DNA from: Thereva unica
Lineage: Eukaryota; Arthropoda; Insecta; Diptera; Therevidae
Length of the DNA: 64,000 nt
Assembly (NCBI GenBank): GCA_949987705.1
Contig: OX465281.1
Location: 99,790,326 to 99,854,325, forward strand
Reading direction: 5' to 3'
This document shows positions 23,294 to 34,109 of this stretch, one piece after another. The notes under the pieces are model-generated. The model worked only from the letters and a program-made list of their open reading frames with translations, did no database searches and was not told the DNA's origin. How positions within the stretch are numbered: position 1 is the first letter of the stretch; every line of letters starts with the position of its first letter. A program made the position numbers and the translations under genes.

Positions 23294-25807
23294 TCATGGC
23301 CGTAAGTCTTTAGCGTGATAAACACCTATTCTGTTACCGCCCAAATCCTCCAGCTCGTACAAGCTAGTTCCAACTTTATTCCGTATCCGAGCTTTCAAGA
23401 ACCGGGGTGCCAACTTGGCGCTGAAACGACCCGCTCGGTTACTCACCCAGAAAGTCCTCCGGTAAACCTCATCTCCCGGACGAAAACTGCCCACACGGCA
23501 CCGTAAATTGTATCGAATTTTATGTCTGGAGTGTGCGGCGGCTAAATTCAGCGCGATCCGCTCTCGAAGCATCTGCATTTTGTCCGTCAATGGCAAGAAA
23601 GCTATGTCACCCTCCTGGAAAACGTTCAGTTTCTTCAGGACTGGATATGCTGATCCGTGCAGGATCATGTGGCTACCAAACAGGGCCTGATACGGGGACA
23701 TGCCGATCGCCTCGTGGTGGGTACTACGAAGAGCACATTCTATGGACGACAGATGTCTATCCCACTCACGATGATCCTCCTTTAAATACGCCCTAATGGC
23801 GGCGAGGACGGATCTATTCACCCGCTCGGAAGCGTTGGGGTGCGGCGAATATACAGCTGTGCGCACATGTTGTACGCCATAATCCTGTAGTAATTTAGCA
23901 AACTCCTTGGAGGTGAATTGCCGACCATTGTCGGAGAAGACCGTTTCAGGAACTCCAAAGGTATGAAAGATAGTTTGCTCAAGAAACTTGACGGACACCG
24001 CCGTGGTCTCAGCGGACACGGGGTGCAGGAAGACAAACTTGGTGAAAGCATCCAATACAACAAATACTGCCGTGTGGCCTTTCTTCGACCTGGGATAAGG
24101 ACCTAAGAAATCGACGTATAAAAATTGGAACGGCCTCGACACAGCCATGGGGTTTCCCATAGGTGGTCGAAGTACTGAACTGGGGGCTTTGGTGGTCTTG
24201 CAGACCTCACACTTGGCGATGAATTCCCGAACTTGTTTTGCCATACCTGGCCAAAAGTACTTGCATCGCAATCGGGCTAGGGTTTTCCCTACTCCACCAT
24301 GCGAGGCTTGGGGAGGCGAATGATACGATTCCACGAGAGACGCGGTCAATTCCATTGGAATCCACAACTTCCATGTCAGATCGTCAGCAATCGGGTTTCC
24401 AGTACGTGGTGATGTACGCTTGAAAACGTACCCATCTTCAACTCGCAGGTCTGGTAGCTGCGGTGAGGCTTGCCTGAGGCTATCACCCAGACGAAGATAT
24501 TCAGGGGACTTGAAAGACGGGGCATTTAAGTCCACGTCGAAACACAAGGACAATTCGTCAACGCAATCCATGCGTGACAAGGCATCGGGAACCACATTGT
24601 GGGTGCCTTTACGGTGTTCGATTGTAAAGTCGAACCCCTGAAGCTTAAGACTCCACCGGGCTAAACGACCGTTAAGCTCCTTCTGGCCCATGAGCCATTT
24701 CAGACTTGCATGGTCAGTAATGACCGTGAAAGTCTGTCCCTCAACATACGCTCTAAACTTTTTTATACTCAGCACGGCTGCGTAGCATTCGAGCTCAGTA
24801 ATGGTGTAGTTCCGTTGTGCTCCGTTCAATTTCTTGGACATATAAGCAATCGGATGTTCTCCTCCATCCATGTCCTTTTGAAAAAGCACACTACCTACAC
24901 CAGTCCTGCTGGCATCGCACTGAATATAGAAAGGCTTAGAAAAATCTGGAGTGACTAAAAGAGGAGCTTCCGTCATCAGCTTTTTCAAGGTCTCGAACGC
25001 CTGCTGGGCCTCATCAGTCCAACTAAAAGATTTAGACTTCAAACAATCCGTGATTGGAGAAGCCACGCTAGCATAATTGGGTATAAAACGCTGATACCAT
25101 CCGGTCATTCCCAAAAACCTCCGGGTCTGCTTATGAGACTTCGGAGTTGGGAAGTCCATGATGGCCGTCACCTTGTTAGGATCGGTTTTCAGAGTCCCAT
25201 CACCGATTATGAAGCCGAGATACTTGACTTCAGTCACGCAAAATTTGCTTTTAGATAGATTAATGGTTAACCCCGCACGACGGAGACAGCTGGCCACTTC
25301 GTCCAAAAGCTTTAGGTGGGAGTCAAAGTCAGGTGAAACTATGAGCAGGTCGTCCAGATAGACAAAAACGTTTTCACGTAAATGGCCCGGGATGGCTTTA
25401 TCCATCAAGCGACACATGCGCTGTGGGGCGTTACATAAGCCGAAAGGCATAACTGTGAACTGGTACAGTGGACGACCAGGGACAGTGAAAGCTGTCCGCT
25501 CTCGCGACTTCTTCTCTAAAGGAATTTGCCAGAAGGCGTCCTTCAGGTCTAAGCTCGTGATGAACTTGGTGTCTTGAAGACGACCAAGAAGACCATCAAT
25601 GTGTGGAAGAGGATAGGCGTCTTTGATAGTGACACTGTTCACCTTGCGAGAGTCAAGGCACAGGCGGACCTTACCTGGTTTACGAACCAACACCACTGGA
25701 GAATTCCAGGGACTATTTGATGGCTCAATCACCCCCAGCGACAACATCCTGTCTAACTCACCATACATCAGCTGTTGTACAGCGGGTGAGACTGGATAAT
25801 GCCTCAA
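23294..25807 (-). CDS. pol: Ty3/gypsy Pol fragment: reverse transcriptase, RNase H, integrase
   Basis: Open frame of ~837 codons without internal stops. RT: SLDLKDAF with first catalytic Asp at residue ~87, VMPFGLCNAP ~119-128, YLDD at ~150-153. RNase H: QCDASRTG ~297-304 and TDHASLKW ~365-372. Integrase: zinc finger H497/H504/C534/C537, DDE residues D567, D627, E662 with 35-residue spacing. The end KDLRP is followed by TGA. Missing are gag, protease and the first RT residues: at 25808 the frame runs into a variant B arm (TCTTCCT|GTTGAGG), so the 5' end was lost at that junction. The enzymatic core looks intact. It points left, opposite to the tail at 22608, which is the same layout as the MIF4G-like cargo. 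Confidence 0.9.
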   Translation of the reverse strand: MRHYPVSPAVQQLMYGELDRMLSLGVIEPSNSPWNSPVVLVRKPGKVRLCLDSRKVNSVTIKDAYPLPHIDGLLGRLQDTKFITSLDLKDAFWQIPLEKKSRERTAFTVPGRPLYQFTVMPFGLCNAPQRMCRLMDKAIPGHLRENVFVYLDDLLIVSPDFDSHLKLLDEVASCLRRAGLTINLSKSKFCVTEVKYLGFIIGDGTLKTDPNKVTAIMDFPTPKSHKQTRRFLGMTGWYQRFIPNYASVASPITDCLKSKSFSWTDEAQQAFETLKKLMTEAPLLVTPDFSKPFYIQCDASRTGVGSVLFQKDMDGGEHPIAYMSKKLNGAQRNYTITELECYAAVLSIKKFRAYVEGQTFTVITDHASLKWLMGQKELNGRLARWSLKLQGFDFTIEHRKGTHNVVPDALSRMDCVDELSLCFDVDLNAPSFKSPEYLRLGDSLRQASPQLPDLRVEDGYVFKRTSPRTGNPIADDLTWKLWIPMELTASLVESYHSPPQASHGGVGKTLARLRCKYFWPGMAKQVREFIAKCEVCKTTKAPSSVLRPPMGNPMAVSRPFQFLYVDFLGPYPRSKKGHTAVFVVLDAFTKFVFLHPVSAETTAVSVKFLEQTIFHTFGVPETVFSDNGRQFTSKEFAKLLQDYGVQHVRTAVYSPHPNASERVNRSVLAAIRAYLKEDHREWDRHLSSIECALRSTHHEAIGMSPYQALFGSHMILHGSAYPVLKKLNVFQEGDIAFLPLTDKMQMLRERIALNLAAAHSRHKIRYNLRCRVGSFRPGDEVYRRTFWVSNRAGRFSAKLAPRFLKARIRNKVGTSLYELEDLGGNRIGVYHAKDLRP

Positions 25808-25808
25808 C

Positions 25809-27506
25809 AGGAAGATGGAGTTCCAAAAAGATAGTGAAGTAAATAGGAGGTCGGTGTAGATAATTTGTGGCGAAAATATAAGACTTGTTTTTTCCTGTAA
25901 TCTTTTGTGCTGTATTGCTAAAACTATTTGTGTAAACTATACCGAATAAAGTGCAAATTCGTGGTAGTATGATAAAGATAAATATCATCCCTTTATGTTA
26001 AATATAAACCATCGCGACGATAATTCGTGATTAGTGAAAATACGTTGATTTTGCTGGTAGAAGGGAGCAGAGAAAAAAGAATCGATTGGTGTCCATGAGA
26101 TACGAATATTTCCTCAACTAATAAGCAACGAACTTCATCGCTAATTAGTCCCATTTGAAGACAATTTGGCAACCTACCTGATGGTAGCGTAATAGGTGAG
26201 GCCCTGGAATGGAAGTTGGCTGGTGACTCACAACGTAGCATACTTGTATTGGCACATGGATGAAAGTTCCTGTAGGAAGGTCGATATTGGTAATTATATT
26301 GTCGCGCTCAAGAAGAGAAGAGAGATTAAGGTATCTTTGCATTGTGATTTAAATTGAGATTTTGTAAATCACACTAATATTGGGAAAAAAAGATTAGAAA
26401 GTTAGTAGTAAATTGGTGTTTTGGCCCTGCTGAACAACCCCCAGAAACAATTTTTGGCTTCACAGCACTAAAACGAAGAACCAAATTATTAAATTGACAG
26501 TTCATAGCTATGGACTCTAAGTGACTGGTTTTATTTAAACAGAAAATTGTTTAAATTGTGTTGTGGTTAGTCGCTATTGATTGGACAAGATTGAAAGGCT
26601 ATTCAGCGCAAGAAAAATACCTGGCGGTGCAATCTGCAGTGAGGGACGTCAGATGTGGGACTCCAGATGTGTTATGTTTTAACTATGGTACATTGGTTAT
26701 TGTGTAGTCGTTTTAATTTTGGTGGTAGTAATTTTATTACATACTTTTGATATCCGCATATTAACATTTATAGTACATTATTTGATTCATTACTAATAAT
26801 AATTTTAAAGGTAAATAATACTAACGTTAATCGTAATTATAATTGTTTGAGCATTTATTGTGTTCCTTGTTGGAAACATGTTGTTCCTTGTTGCTACCGG
26901 GAAATAAATTTGTTCTTCCCCTAAGAGTTTCTGTTGAATGAAATAACATTTGTACAAGACGAGGAGTATTGGCCAGTACTGCGCGTTTTCTTTTTTTTTA
27001 TCTTGAGCTTCATACATAGGTACCTGTAATAATGAAACCGTAATTTAGTTGAGTTTGATCGGTTAAATTCATAGCTGACAAGGATAAATAATAAATGTTA
27101 TGGTTGATGATTGTTCATTGTATTGTTTGTTTGGGACAATTAAATGTTTATAAATAATAGAATGTCCATGCGTTAGATTTTTTTTGTGGAATGGTTGAGG
27201 GGGGATCATTTCTTTTCAGGGTTTGACGCGGCTCAGGCGACGACCGGAGAACGATGGGCGAAGGTCAAAGTTGCCCCAGTACAGGTAAGTGGTGAACCAA
27301 CCGCGGTAAGCCCCGGCCACACACCCCACGACCCCTCCGGCGAGCTAGACAACTCCGTGTGGCCGGCGTAGGAGTTCCGGATTTTCTTTGTATTTCTTAT
27401 GTATGGTGTTGGCTCCTTGGCCATGCTCTTCCGGGCTTGTGGTTAAGGGGGTAACACCTCGCATAAGTGGCGCCCACTATTTATATCGCGCCATTATGCT
27501 GTTACA
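25809..27506 (-). repeat. Inverted-arm module, variant B (unit 6 right arm)
   Basis: More diverged B arm (several indels), truncated inside and fused to pol. The outer end reads, on the minus strand, TGTAACAGCATAATGGCGCG followed by ATATAAATAGTG, a TATA-like sequence. The plus-strand cassette is kept (acceptor TTTCTTTTCAG ~27219, donor CAG|GTAAGT ~27285). Confidence 0.85.
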
Positions 27507-28022
27507 TTTTCGCGCTAGGGAGTCCGATGAAGAACTGATACTACAGATGATGGATACCAAACAACATAATCTATCGTTCGATGATTTCACTGCCCAGCTG
27601 CTGTCGCTACATAACCGCATGGCTCAGCCAATGTCTGAAAGCGGATTTTTAGGAATCGTAGTCCGAAATTTGAATTTCACTTTGGGGTCAGCAGTAATCG
27701 GGCATCGTTTCACCAGCATGCCACAATTGCGCGATACTTGTATCCGAGTTGAACGCTGGCAGAAACAGAAGCGGTTAGAGCGTAGGCCTGATCGACAGAT
27801 ACACGAGGTTGAACACTCGCCGTTATATTCTTCTGATCAAATACCACCGGACATGTCTTCACCAGGAGTAGAAGCGATAACCTCTTCGCGTCAGTTCCAG
27901 ACGAATCCACGACCTTTACGTTGTTGGAATTGTCAACAACCGGGTCATCCATTCATGGACTGCCCGTCTGAAACTCGTGGCCTATTTTGCTACAAGTGTG
28001 GCAAGCCAGGAGTCGTGACCCC
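27507..28022 (+). pseudogene. gag: Ty3/gypsy Gag fragment with zinc knuckle
   Basis: In-frame translation from the arm border: FRARESDEELILQMMDTK, then FDDFTAQLLSLHNRMAQPMS, a capsid-like region, and near the end CWNCQQPGHPFMDC followed by the start of a second CX2C knuckle (CYKCGKPG). The 5' part is missing at the arm border and the 3' part lies in the assembly gap. It is on the plus strand, unlike the pol at 23294-25807, so it belongs to another copy, probably the element into which unit 6 was inserted. Confidence 0.8.
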
Positions 28023-28222
28023 NNNNNNNNNNNNNNNNNNNNNNNNNNNNNNNNNNNNNNNNNNNNNNNNNNNNNNNNNNNNNNNNNNNNNNNNNNNNNN
28101 NNNNNNNNNNNNNNNNNNNNNNNNNNNNNNNNNNNNNNNNNNNNNNNNNNNNNNNNNNNNNNNNNNNNNNNNNNNNNNNNNNNNNNNNNNNNNNNNNNNN
28201 NNNNNNNNNNNNNNNNNNNNNN
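28023..28222. other. Assembly gap (200 N)
   Basis: Run of exactly 200 N, a conventional scaffold-gap length. Order and distance across it are uncertain. Confidence 0.99.
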
Positions 28223-28507
28223 GTCGAGTTGTTTACGCTTGCGCTTTTTTTAAAGGTTTTGTTGTTTATGAAATATCGACATATGTACGTACGTACATTA
28301 TGTACATACGAATGTGTATATTTTTACTATGTAGGTACATTTTCTTAAAGGGGTAAAATTGTTGGTGGAAATCAATGAGATTTTGTTTAAATGATAAAAA
28401 TCTTTAGACTTGTTTTTTTTTTGTCCAACTTTTCGTTTTATTACATATTTTGCAATATTTAGTAAAACCGTTAGTTTTATGCGAATTTTGATTTCGTATT
28501 GATTTGC
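28223..28507 (+). repeat. Left inverted end of a ~5.2-kb element
   Basis: Begins GTCGAGTTGTTTACGCTTGC at the gap. Reverse complement found at 33005-33388 (outer part) and 31893-31944 (inner ~50 bp). The right copy carries an extra ~147 bp at 33151-33297 and is separated from its inner part by about 1 kb, so one or both are insertions. Confidence 0.75.
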
Positions 28508-29270
28508 AACCAACATTTCCGGAATATGTTTATTTGGCAGATTGGGAAATGTTTCATTGTGGTCGAAGATCGAAGAGAATTATTGCCTTTTACAAGGATT
28601 TCAAGATGTAAAATAGCATCAACAAATTTAAAAATATGAAAAGTAGAAAATTATGCTTTATGGTTATGTATCGACATTCTCGGATAGAGCATTAGGCGCG
28701 TTTTTTAAAGTGGTTTCCCCAAAATCGACGCTACATCTCTGACAGGCATTTTTCGTTGAGTAAATCCGACATAAGGTAACAATTTTTAAAGGCAATTATC
28801 CAATTTGTTATTCACACTACCACTCCTAAGAATTTGTTGTACTTTTCCTTTTTAGATTGGATAATTTTTTGCTTGGAATAGTTTTTAAATGAGCTCTTAT
28901 CTTTAAATTGATGCGAATGCCACAAACAAAATTTTCGAAGAAGAATGAGGATCAAATAATCTAGGATTTGTTTGTGGTGATAGTAACATTCATTTTCTTT
29001 AGCTAACCAGTGTGAAAAATGAGAGTTTTTTCTTATTTTATCCGTAGAAAGTACAATTATTTTGTTTTTTAAGCTATTTATTTCAGGCGTATTCGTTTAG
29101 TGAAGACTTTTACAAAGATTGTACCAATATTAAAAAAATAATCTGTAGGATTTTGAAGTACACCAAAATCGGTATCTTTTGAATAATTTTTAAGGTAAAT
29201 AAAACTTTCCGAAAGTTTTGAATACAATTTCGTTTGGTTTTCTCATAATCTTATTGCATAACAAACATAC
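28508..29270. other. AT-rich non-coding
   Basis: No ORF of note and no repeat copy seen in the window. Confidence 0.4.
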
Positions 29271-29964
29271 CTGAAATCTACAAAATACCTCAAAGAAGTT
29301 TCTTCGACAGAAATCGAATCTTCATTTGCCCCACATTCCAACATATCAATTGACTCGATTATGCTCCTAACTTCGAGATCTTTATTAGTGACATAACCAA
29401 TCGTCCGATCCTCTACAGTAAAAATACAAAGATTGTCGTAATTATTTATGGTTTTGCCATCACTAAATGAGTCAATAGCTATAAATTGCTGACTATCTTC
29501 GTCATATCTCTGGGGCCATCCATAAATTACGTCACACGTTAGGGGGGAGGGAGGGGGTCGGCGAAGTGTGACATTGTGTGACAAGGGGTGGGGGGGGTCT
29601 TAAATTTTGTTACGTCACATTTCAAAATTTAATATATCTAAAAATAGTAATACTGCTCATTACGCGAAGGATACGTTCCGCAAAATCTCGCGTTAAAGCT
29701 GGTGACAGACACACGCGCAATGGCGGTTGTGTGATCTGTGTATTCTTTTTCTATCCTACAGAGCGTCTCTTTGTTTTAGGTACTAATCTCACTACTACAA
29801 TTTTAGTTTAATAACTTCTAGATGCAAAATTACCCAATAAGTGACGTCACACTAGGGAGGGGGGTCTCCCAAATGTGACCAGCTGCGACAAGGACGGGGG
29901 GGGGGTCTAAAAATCATGAAATTCGTGTGACGTAATTTATGGATGGCCCCTCTTTCTTTCTATA
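29271..29964 (-). pseudogene. Probable transposase exon interrupted by a MITE
   Basis: On the minus strand an open stretch (DEDSQQFIAIDSFSDGKT ... SLRYFVDF) ends at a good donor, TTTCAG|GTATGT (29271). Its start is cut by the MITE at 29512-29950. If the MITE and one TCT target copy are ignored, the frame continues back to an acceptor TTTTGTCTATAG near 29965. So an exon of ~255 nt was present before the insertion. It lies downstream of the P-element-type fragment on the same strand and may be its next exon; the domain itself I do not recognise. Confidence 0.4.
29512..29950. mobile_element. MITE with 27-bp perfect terminal inverted repeats
   Basis: Ends GGGGCCATCCATAAATTACG and its complement, extending to GTCACACG. 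Flanked by TCT on both sides (29509-29511, 29951-29953), a candidate 3-bp target duplication. G-runs lie just inside each end. No transposase; family not assigned. Confidence 0.85.
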
Positions 29965-30336
29965 GACAAAATTTTGTTGGACATAATTTTGCAAATGATA
30001 CTATTGAAATTATATAAAGATGGGTTGTTACTGAAGCCCCCTCTTGATCGTACTAAGGAAAATAGGTTTTCAATTGGGTTTGGCTAAATTCTGATGCCAG
30101 AATAAAATGCTTATTGGGAAGCTCGTTTACTATAATACTTCATCAGTTAAAACAATAATGGATTTTAGAGTCAAAATCAATCCCCCAATCCAAAATGTTT
30201 TATTTTTGTTCTCAACTGAAATTGATTAGATATAATGCAGCATTTCAGCAAGATACTTCCTTGGAGTATTTGTTTGAGTTAATCCACACCTATACCAATT
30301 TCTACTAAAAGGTTATTGTTAAGATAATCGAACAAG
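29965..30336. other. AT-rich, decayed
   Basis: No clear gene. May hold decayed intron or coding remains of the P-type element. Confidence 0.35.
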
Positions 30337-30681
30337 TTATTGAGTATTGAAAAGAAAACGGAAGTAGAAATAGTAACTGATGAAACAAAGCAAAAGCAAA
30401 TTTAATTCCAAAACAGTTTTAAGAGTAGCACAAACTGTGTTACTCAAAACTTGAAGAGCAAAAGAAACCTTCATATTTCCCCAAGTATTTGGCCACACAT
30501 GTTTTGAAGTTAACTTTGGCACCATTTTAGTAAAACCATTATTTTTTCTAAATTATAGAGCACAGTTCCAACTTACTGATCCATCTTCACAGCGAATACC
30601 TTTTACCAATAAAGTATTGGGTATTGATTTAAACAAATGCGAAACATCGAACATTCCAAACATTTTTTGGTCATTGTAATA
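30337..30681 (-). pseudogene. P-element/THAP9-type transposase fragment
   Basis: One continuous frame apart from a single TAA (30553-30555). It reads MFGMFDVSHLFKSIPNTLL, then, after the stop, VPKLTSKHVWPNTWGNMKV and SFALQVLSNTVCATLKTV. The HLFKS-x-x-NTLL block and the LT-x-KH...MKV-x-A-QVLS block are hallmarks of the RNase H-like core of P-element and THAP9 transposases. The rest is missing or decayed after residue ~100. Inactive remnant. The bounding inverted ends (28223, 33388) may belong to the same element. Confidence 0.7.
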
Positions 30682-31350
30682 TTAAGGACTCTTTTGTGTT
30701 ACTCCGAGAGAGCTAAAGAAACTGCGATTGTTTGAAGCCTGATCTGAGGTTAGACTTCGGATTTTAAGACCTTTTCGGCTAATACTTTACTGTTAATTGA
30801 CTGATAAACTAGCAAAAAAACTAATAATAAATTTCCAATTATCAAATAAACCCCGGACCATAAAAAAAGAAACATATTTTTCATTTTCTTTTTTTTCTGT
30901 AGTCACCTGTTAACTCTCCTCTAATATTAATTTCATTGAATAACAACACAGCTTTGTTTTTTTTATGTGAAATTCTAGCATCTTGAGTCTCAGGAAATGT
31001 CCTTTGTACTGTGTCGACAACCTATTTTCTTCATATAGGGTGCAATGTCGAACAGAAACTCCACTCGTGGAAGGAAGGAACTGCCTCAACCTACCCGCGA
31101 TATTTTTTAGTCCACCTACTCCCAACCAGTACTGTCGCGACCTTGACATCGGGCATTGAGAAACAACTCGCTGGAGTGTTATGCCTCCTGAAACGAGTTA
31201 AATCTCATCAGCCAACCGATGATATGCGCTTTGGTGGAGCGGGGAAGGGCTAAGGCAGGCTACGACAAGGGGAATCAGAAACGTAAAAAGGGAAGAAGAA
31301 GAAAGAAGGAAAATTATGAAGGTGGGAAAGTGGAAAAGGCGAAGGACCGT
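30682..31350. other. Non-coding
   Basis: AT-rich, then a GC-richer part (31060-31260). No convincing gene. Confidence 0.4.
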
Positions 31351-31424
31351 GGGGATGGCCGGGGTTCGAACCCGGGACCTCTGGGATGGTAGCCAGGCGC
31401 CTTATTCCCTAGGCTAACGAGGAC
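31351..31424 (-). other. tRNA-like sequence (pseudogene or SINE head)
   Basis: Minus strand: D arm GCCT...AGGC, anticodon arm CTGG...CCAG around a CTACCATC loop, and a perfect T arm CCGGG-TTCGAAC-CCCGG with a matching B box. The acceptor ends do not pair, and the anticodon loop is one nt too long, so a functional tRNA gene is unlikely. Confidence 0.5.
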
Positions 31425-33004
31425 CTCATTTCTACATCCCGATGTGAAACAATCTTCTTAAGGTTTTCTTTAACCCTGTTATTAAAACCAGGTTGAATAT
31501 TTTTAATTAGCTGCCAGCGATGCAAAAGCTAAGAGATAGCAAATTTATGTTTAAATTATCTTGAAATACTTGTAGGTTGTAGCAGATTTGTAATGGAAAT
31601 TCAAAGCTAAGGATCTTTTTTCATAACTCCTTCTTTTTTTATTTGTCTTTTTAAGAAGTATCATAGTGCAAAAAGTTTTTGAATTCTTACTCATATATGG
31701 CTAGGAGGCAATTAAAGACTTTTAACTATTCTACTGAGATAGTCATTTCGACATATCTTCTTTATAGGTTCACCTTCTTAGCTCTATATTCTTTGCTGCA
31801 GCTCTTCAACTTTTCCATAAGTTTTTTATATTTACTTAATAAATTTTTATATTATGAGCGGTAGAAATTTACCGTTTTCGCCGATTTTAGTTAGCTGCAA
31901 ATCAAAACGAAATCAAAATTCGCATAAAACTAACGATTTTACTAAAGAAGAATGACCACGACAATATGGACCACGGTACAGAGTTGCGTCAATTCCAAAG
32001 TTGTTTTAGATGGTTTATAAATTAACCAAATAACCATCTACAATTGCCATTTTGGAATCAAAACCCGCATTTCCAAGTTTTTTTAGAAAACGTAACTTAA
32101 CCTCAAAATAGAAATATCCGTCGTGTATAGAGGTAAGTTTATAGGTCGTAGTTTGGAGAGCAGATTAATTAGATTAATTTCACATTAAAGTTAGCGATAG
32201 TGATTGAAAACAAGAAATAAACAAATAGTTACAATGAATATCACAATTACTGTGGAGAGTAGGACTCGATCAACACAAAAAAAACTGTAATATTTAAATC
32301 GCAGTGAACAAACTTAGCATGCACCACGCGCAATTGACATTGGACTTTTTGACAATGACAATTCAATTTGAGACACCAACACCAATGTTGCCACTTTAGA
32401 TTTTAAATGAAAATCGATTACTCGAATAAATACACTCGACACATAATTATTTCAAATGACTGATTTAGTTCTATAATCATTAATTTATTAAAAAGGTTCG
32501 ATTTATATCAAACCGAAGCAAGATAATTAAAAAAAAAAATCTATGCAATCATTCATATGTATCGTTAGCCAACAAAGTGAAATTGCTTTAAAAAGTTTTG
32601 AAAGCAAAATAATACGACTACTGTGTGTGTGAAATACTAATTATTTCACACCACAGTAGTATCATCTCGCTTTATTATTTATAAAAACCCCGCGATTTAC
32701 CTTTCCAATGACTTTACATTTATATTAATTTGTAATCGTATACAAAAAAATCGATTAGAGTTGTCAATATATTTACTTATTTTGATTATGGCAACACTTT
32801 AACGTAAGAATAGCCGGCAGTAGGTAATTCATTTTATCAAAACAATTTCATAACTTATTAAGTTTACAAAATAACCCCAATACAAAATTGGCATTCTAAT
32901 TGCAGAATGACTTCAAAAATAAAGAAAATAATTGTAATATAATTTTTATCTTGATGCATGAGAAAAACCAGTACCGTTGATGGTCATGACCCTTTGCAAA
33001 ATAT
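31425..33004. other. AT-rich non-coding with one long hairpin
   Basis: No gene. A 44-nt hairpin at 32617-32660 pairs ACTACTGTG with CACAGTAGT and GTGTGAAATA with TATTTCACAC. The stretch 31945-33004 has no counterpart in the left inverted end and so looks inserted or is unique interior. Confidence 0.4.
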
Positions 33005-33388
33005 GTAACAAATCGAAAAGTTAGACAAAAAAAACAAAATTGCCACTTCTCCAAAAGTCAAAAGATTTTTATCATTTAAACAAAATCTCATTGATTTCCA
33101 CCAACAATTTTATCCCTTTAAGAAAATGTACCTACATAGTAAAAATATACCCTGCAAACAATTTCTCGGCTGCTCGTTTTCTCGAGCTATTTTCGAAAGA
33201 CAACTTGTCGAGAATTATTCGAGAAACAATCGTTAAAACGATCCCTAAAGCTTTCACGCTCTTTTCATGGTTTTGTTTGCTTCTCCCTTCCAGAATTACA
33301 CATTCGTATGTACATAATGTACGTACATATGTCGATATTTCATAAACAACAAAACCTTTAAAAAAAGCGCAAGCGTAAACAACTCGAC
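33005..33388 (-). repeat. Right inverted end of the ~5.2-kb element
   Basis: Complement of 28223-28450, ending GCAAGCGTAAACAACTCGAC. Contains 147 bp (33151-33297) absent from the left copy. Confidence 0.75.
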
Positions 33389-33521
33389 CATGCTCCCATC
33401 CATCGCTATCATTTGCCTCCATTTACTTTTGCTCTCTTCAGATAAAACTTACTCAAAGCTCTTGACAGTGGCATAGAAAACAAAGAATTAGCGGGGGCAT
33501 TTTTCGTCTGGAGGCAGCTTG

Positions 33522-34108
33522 AAACGGAGGAAATAGGAAAGCTCTTTTTTTAGAATCGCGCACACTTTCCTTGTATGAAATGGAACATCTTTCCTTTTAT
33601 TTGGCTATGGTATTACTAAAAGGCAGTATACCTTCCGATGCTTATTCACATTTCCTAATGTTTGTTTGTGCTGTTACAATATGCTCACCCACAACACATT
33701 TCCCTCTCCTCGATTTAGCAGAACAATTATTTATTGATTACATCGAATACTACAAAGAAATATACGGTGAACATTACATTACTAGTAATGTACATAACTT
33801 ATCACATGTTGTTGGCGATGTTCGAAGATTTGGGGTTTTATCATCTATTAGTGCATATCCATTTGAAAATAAATTGTTTCATCTAAAACGTATGGTAAGA
33901 CATGGATACAGAGCATTAAAGCCAACCGTATAAGTGAAACAAGTATTCTATGTGGCCGCACAATTAAAAAAAAGCCAATCCTAAAGAATGGGAAACAAAT
34001 TGATTTAGAAAGTTTCGCATTATATAGCACACAAATGCATAATTGGTGGTTTCTCACTAATGATAACAAAATTGTGCTTATGAAATCAGTTTTAAAGAAA
34101 AATAATCC
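33522..34108 (+). pseudogene. CACTA/EnSpm-type transposase, C-terminal region, part 1
   Basis: Frame 33522-33933 reads LYEMEHLSFYLAMVLLKG, then YYKEIYGEHYITSNVHNLSH, then VVGDVRRFGVLSSISAYPFE and NKLFHLKRMVR. The NVHNLSH...RFG-x-L-x-S-x-SAYPFEN...LKRMVR pattern is typical of the DUF4218-like tail of CACTA/EnSpm transposases. At ~33920 the frame shifts; the next frame continues with MHNWWFLTNDNKIVLMKSVL to ~34108. The gene then breaks at a Helitron-like insertion and resumes near 37345. Non-functional. Confidence 0.65.
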
Positions 34109-34109
34109 T

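Noticed and set aside
23818..24063. Frames antisense or shifted within gypsy pol
   Set aside because: Shadows of the real 837-codon frame.
1..27506. Arms as a DIRS-type element with inverted terminal repeats
   Set aside because: No tyrosine recombinase is seen, and the pol present has a DDE integrase; the internal complementary region expected of DIRS was not found.
31351..31424. A functional tRNA gene
   Set aside because: Acceptor arms do not pair and the anticodon loop has eight bases.
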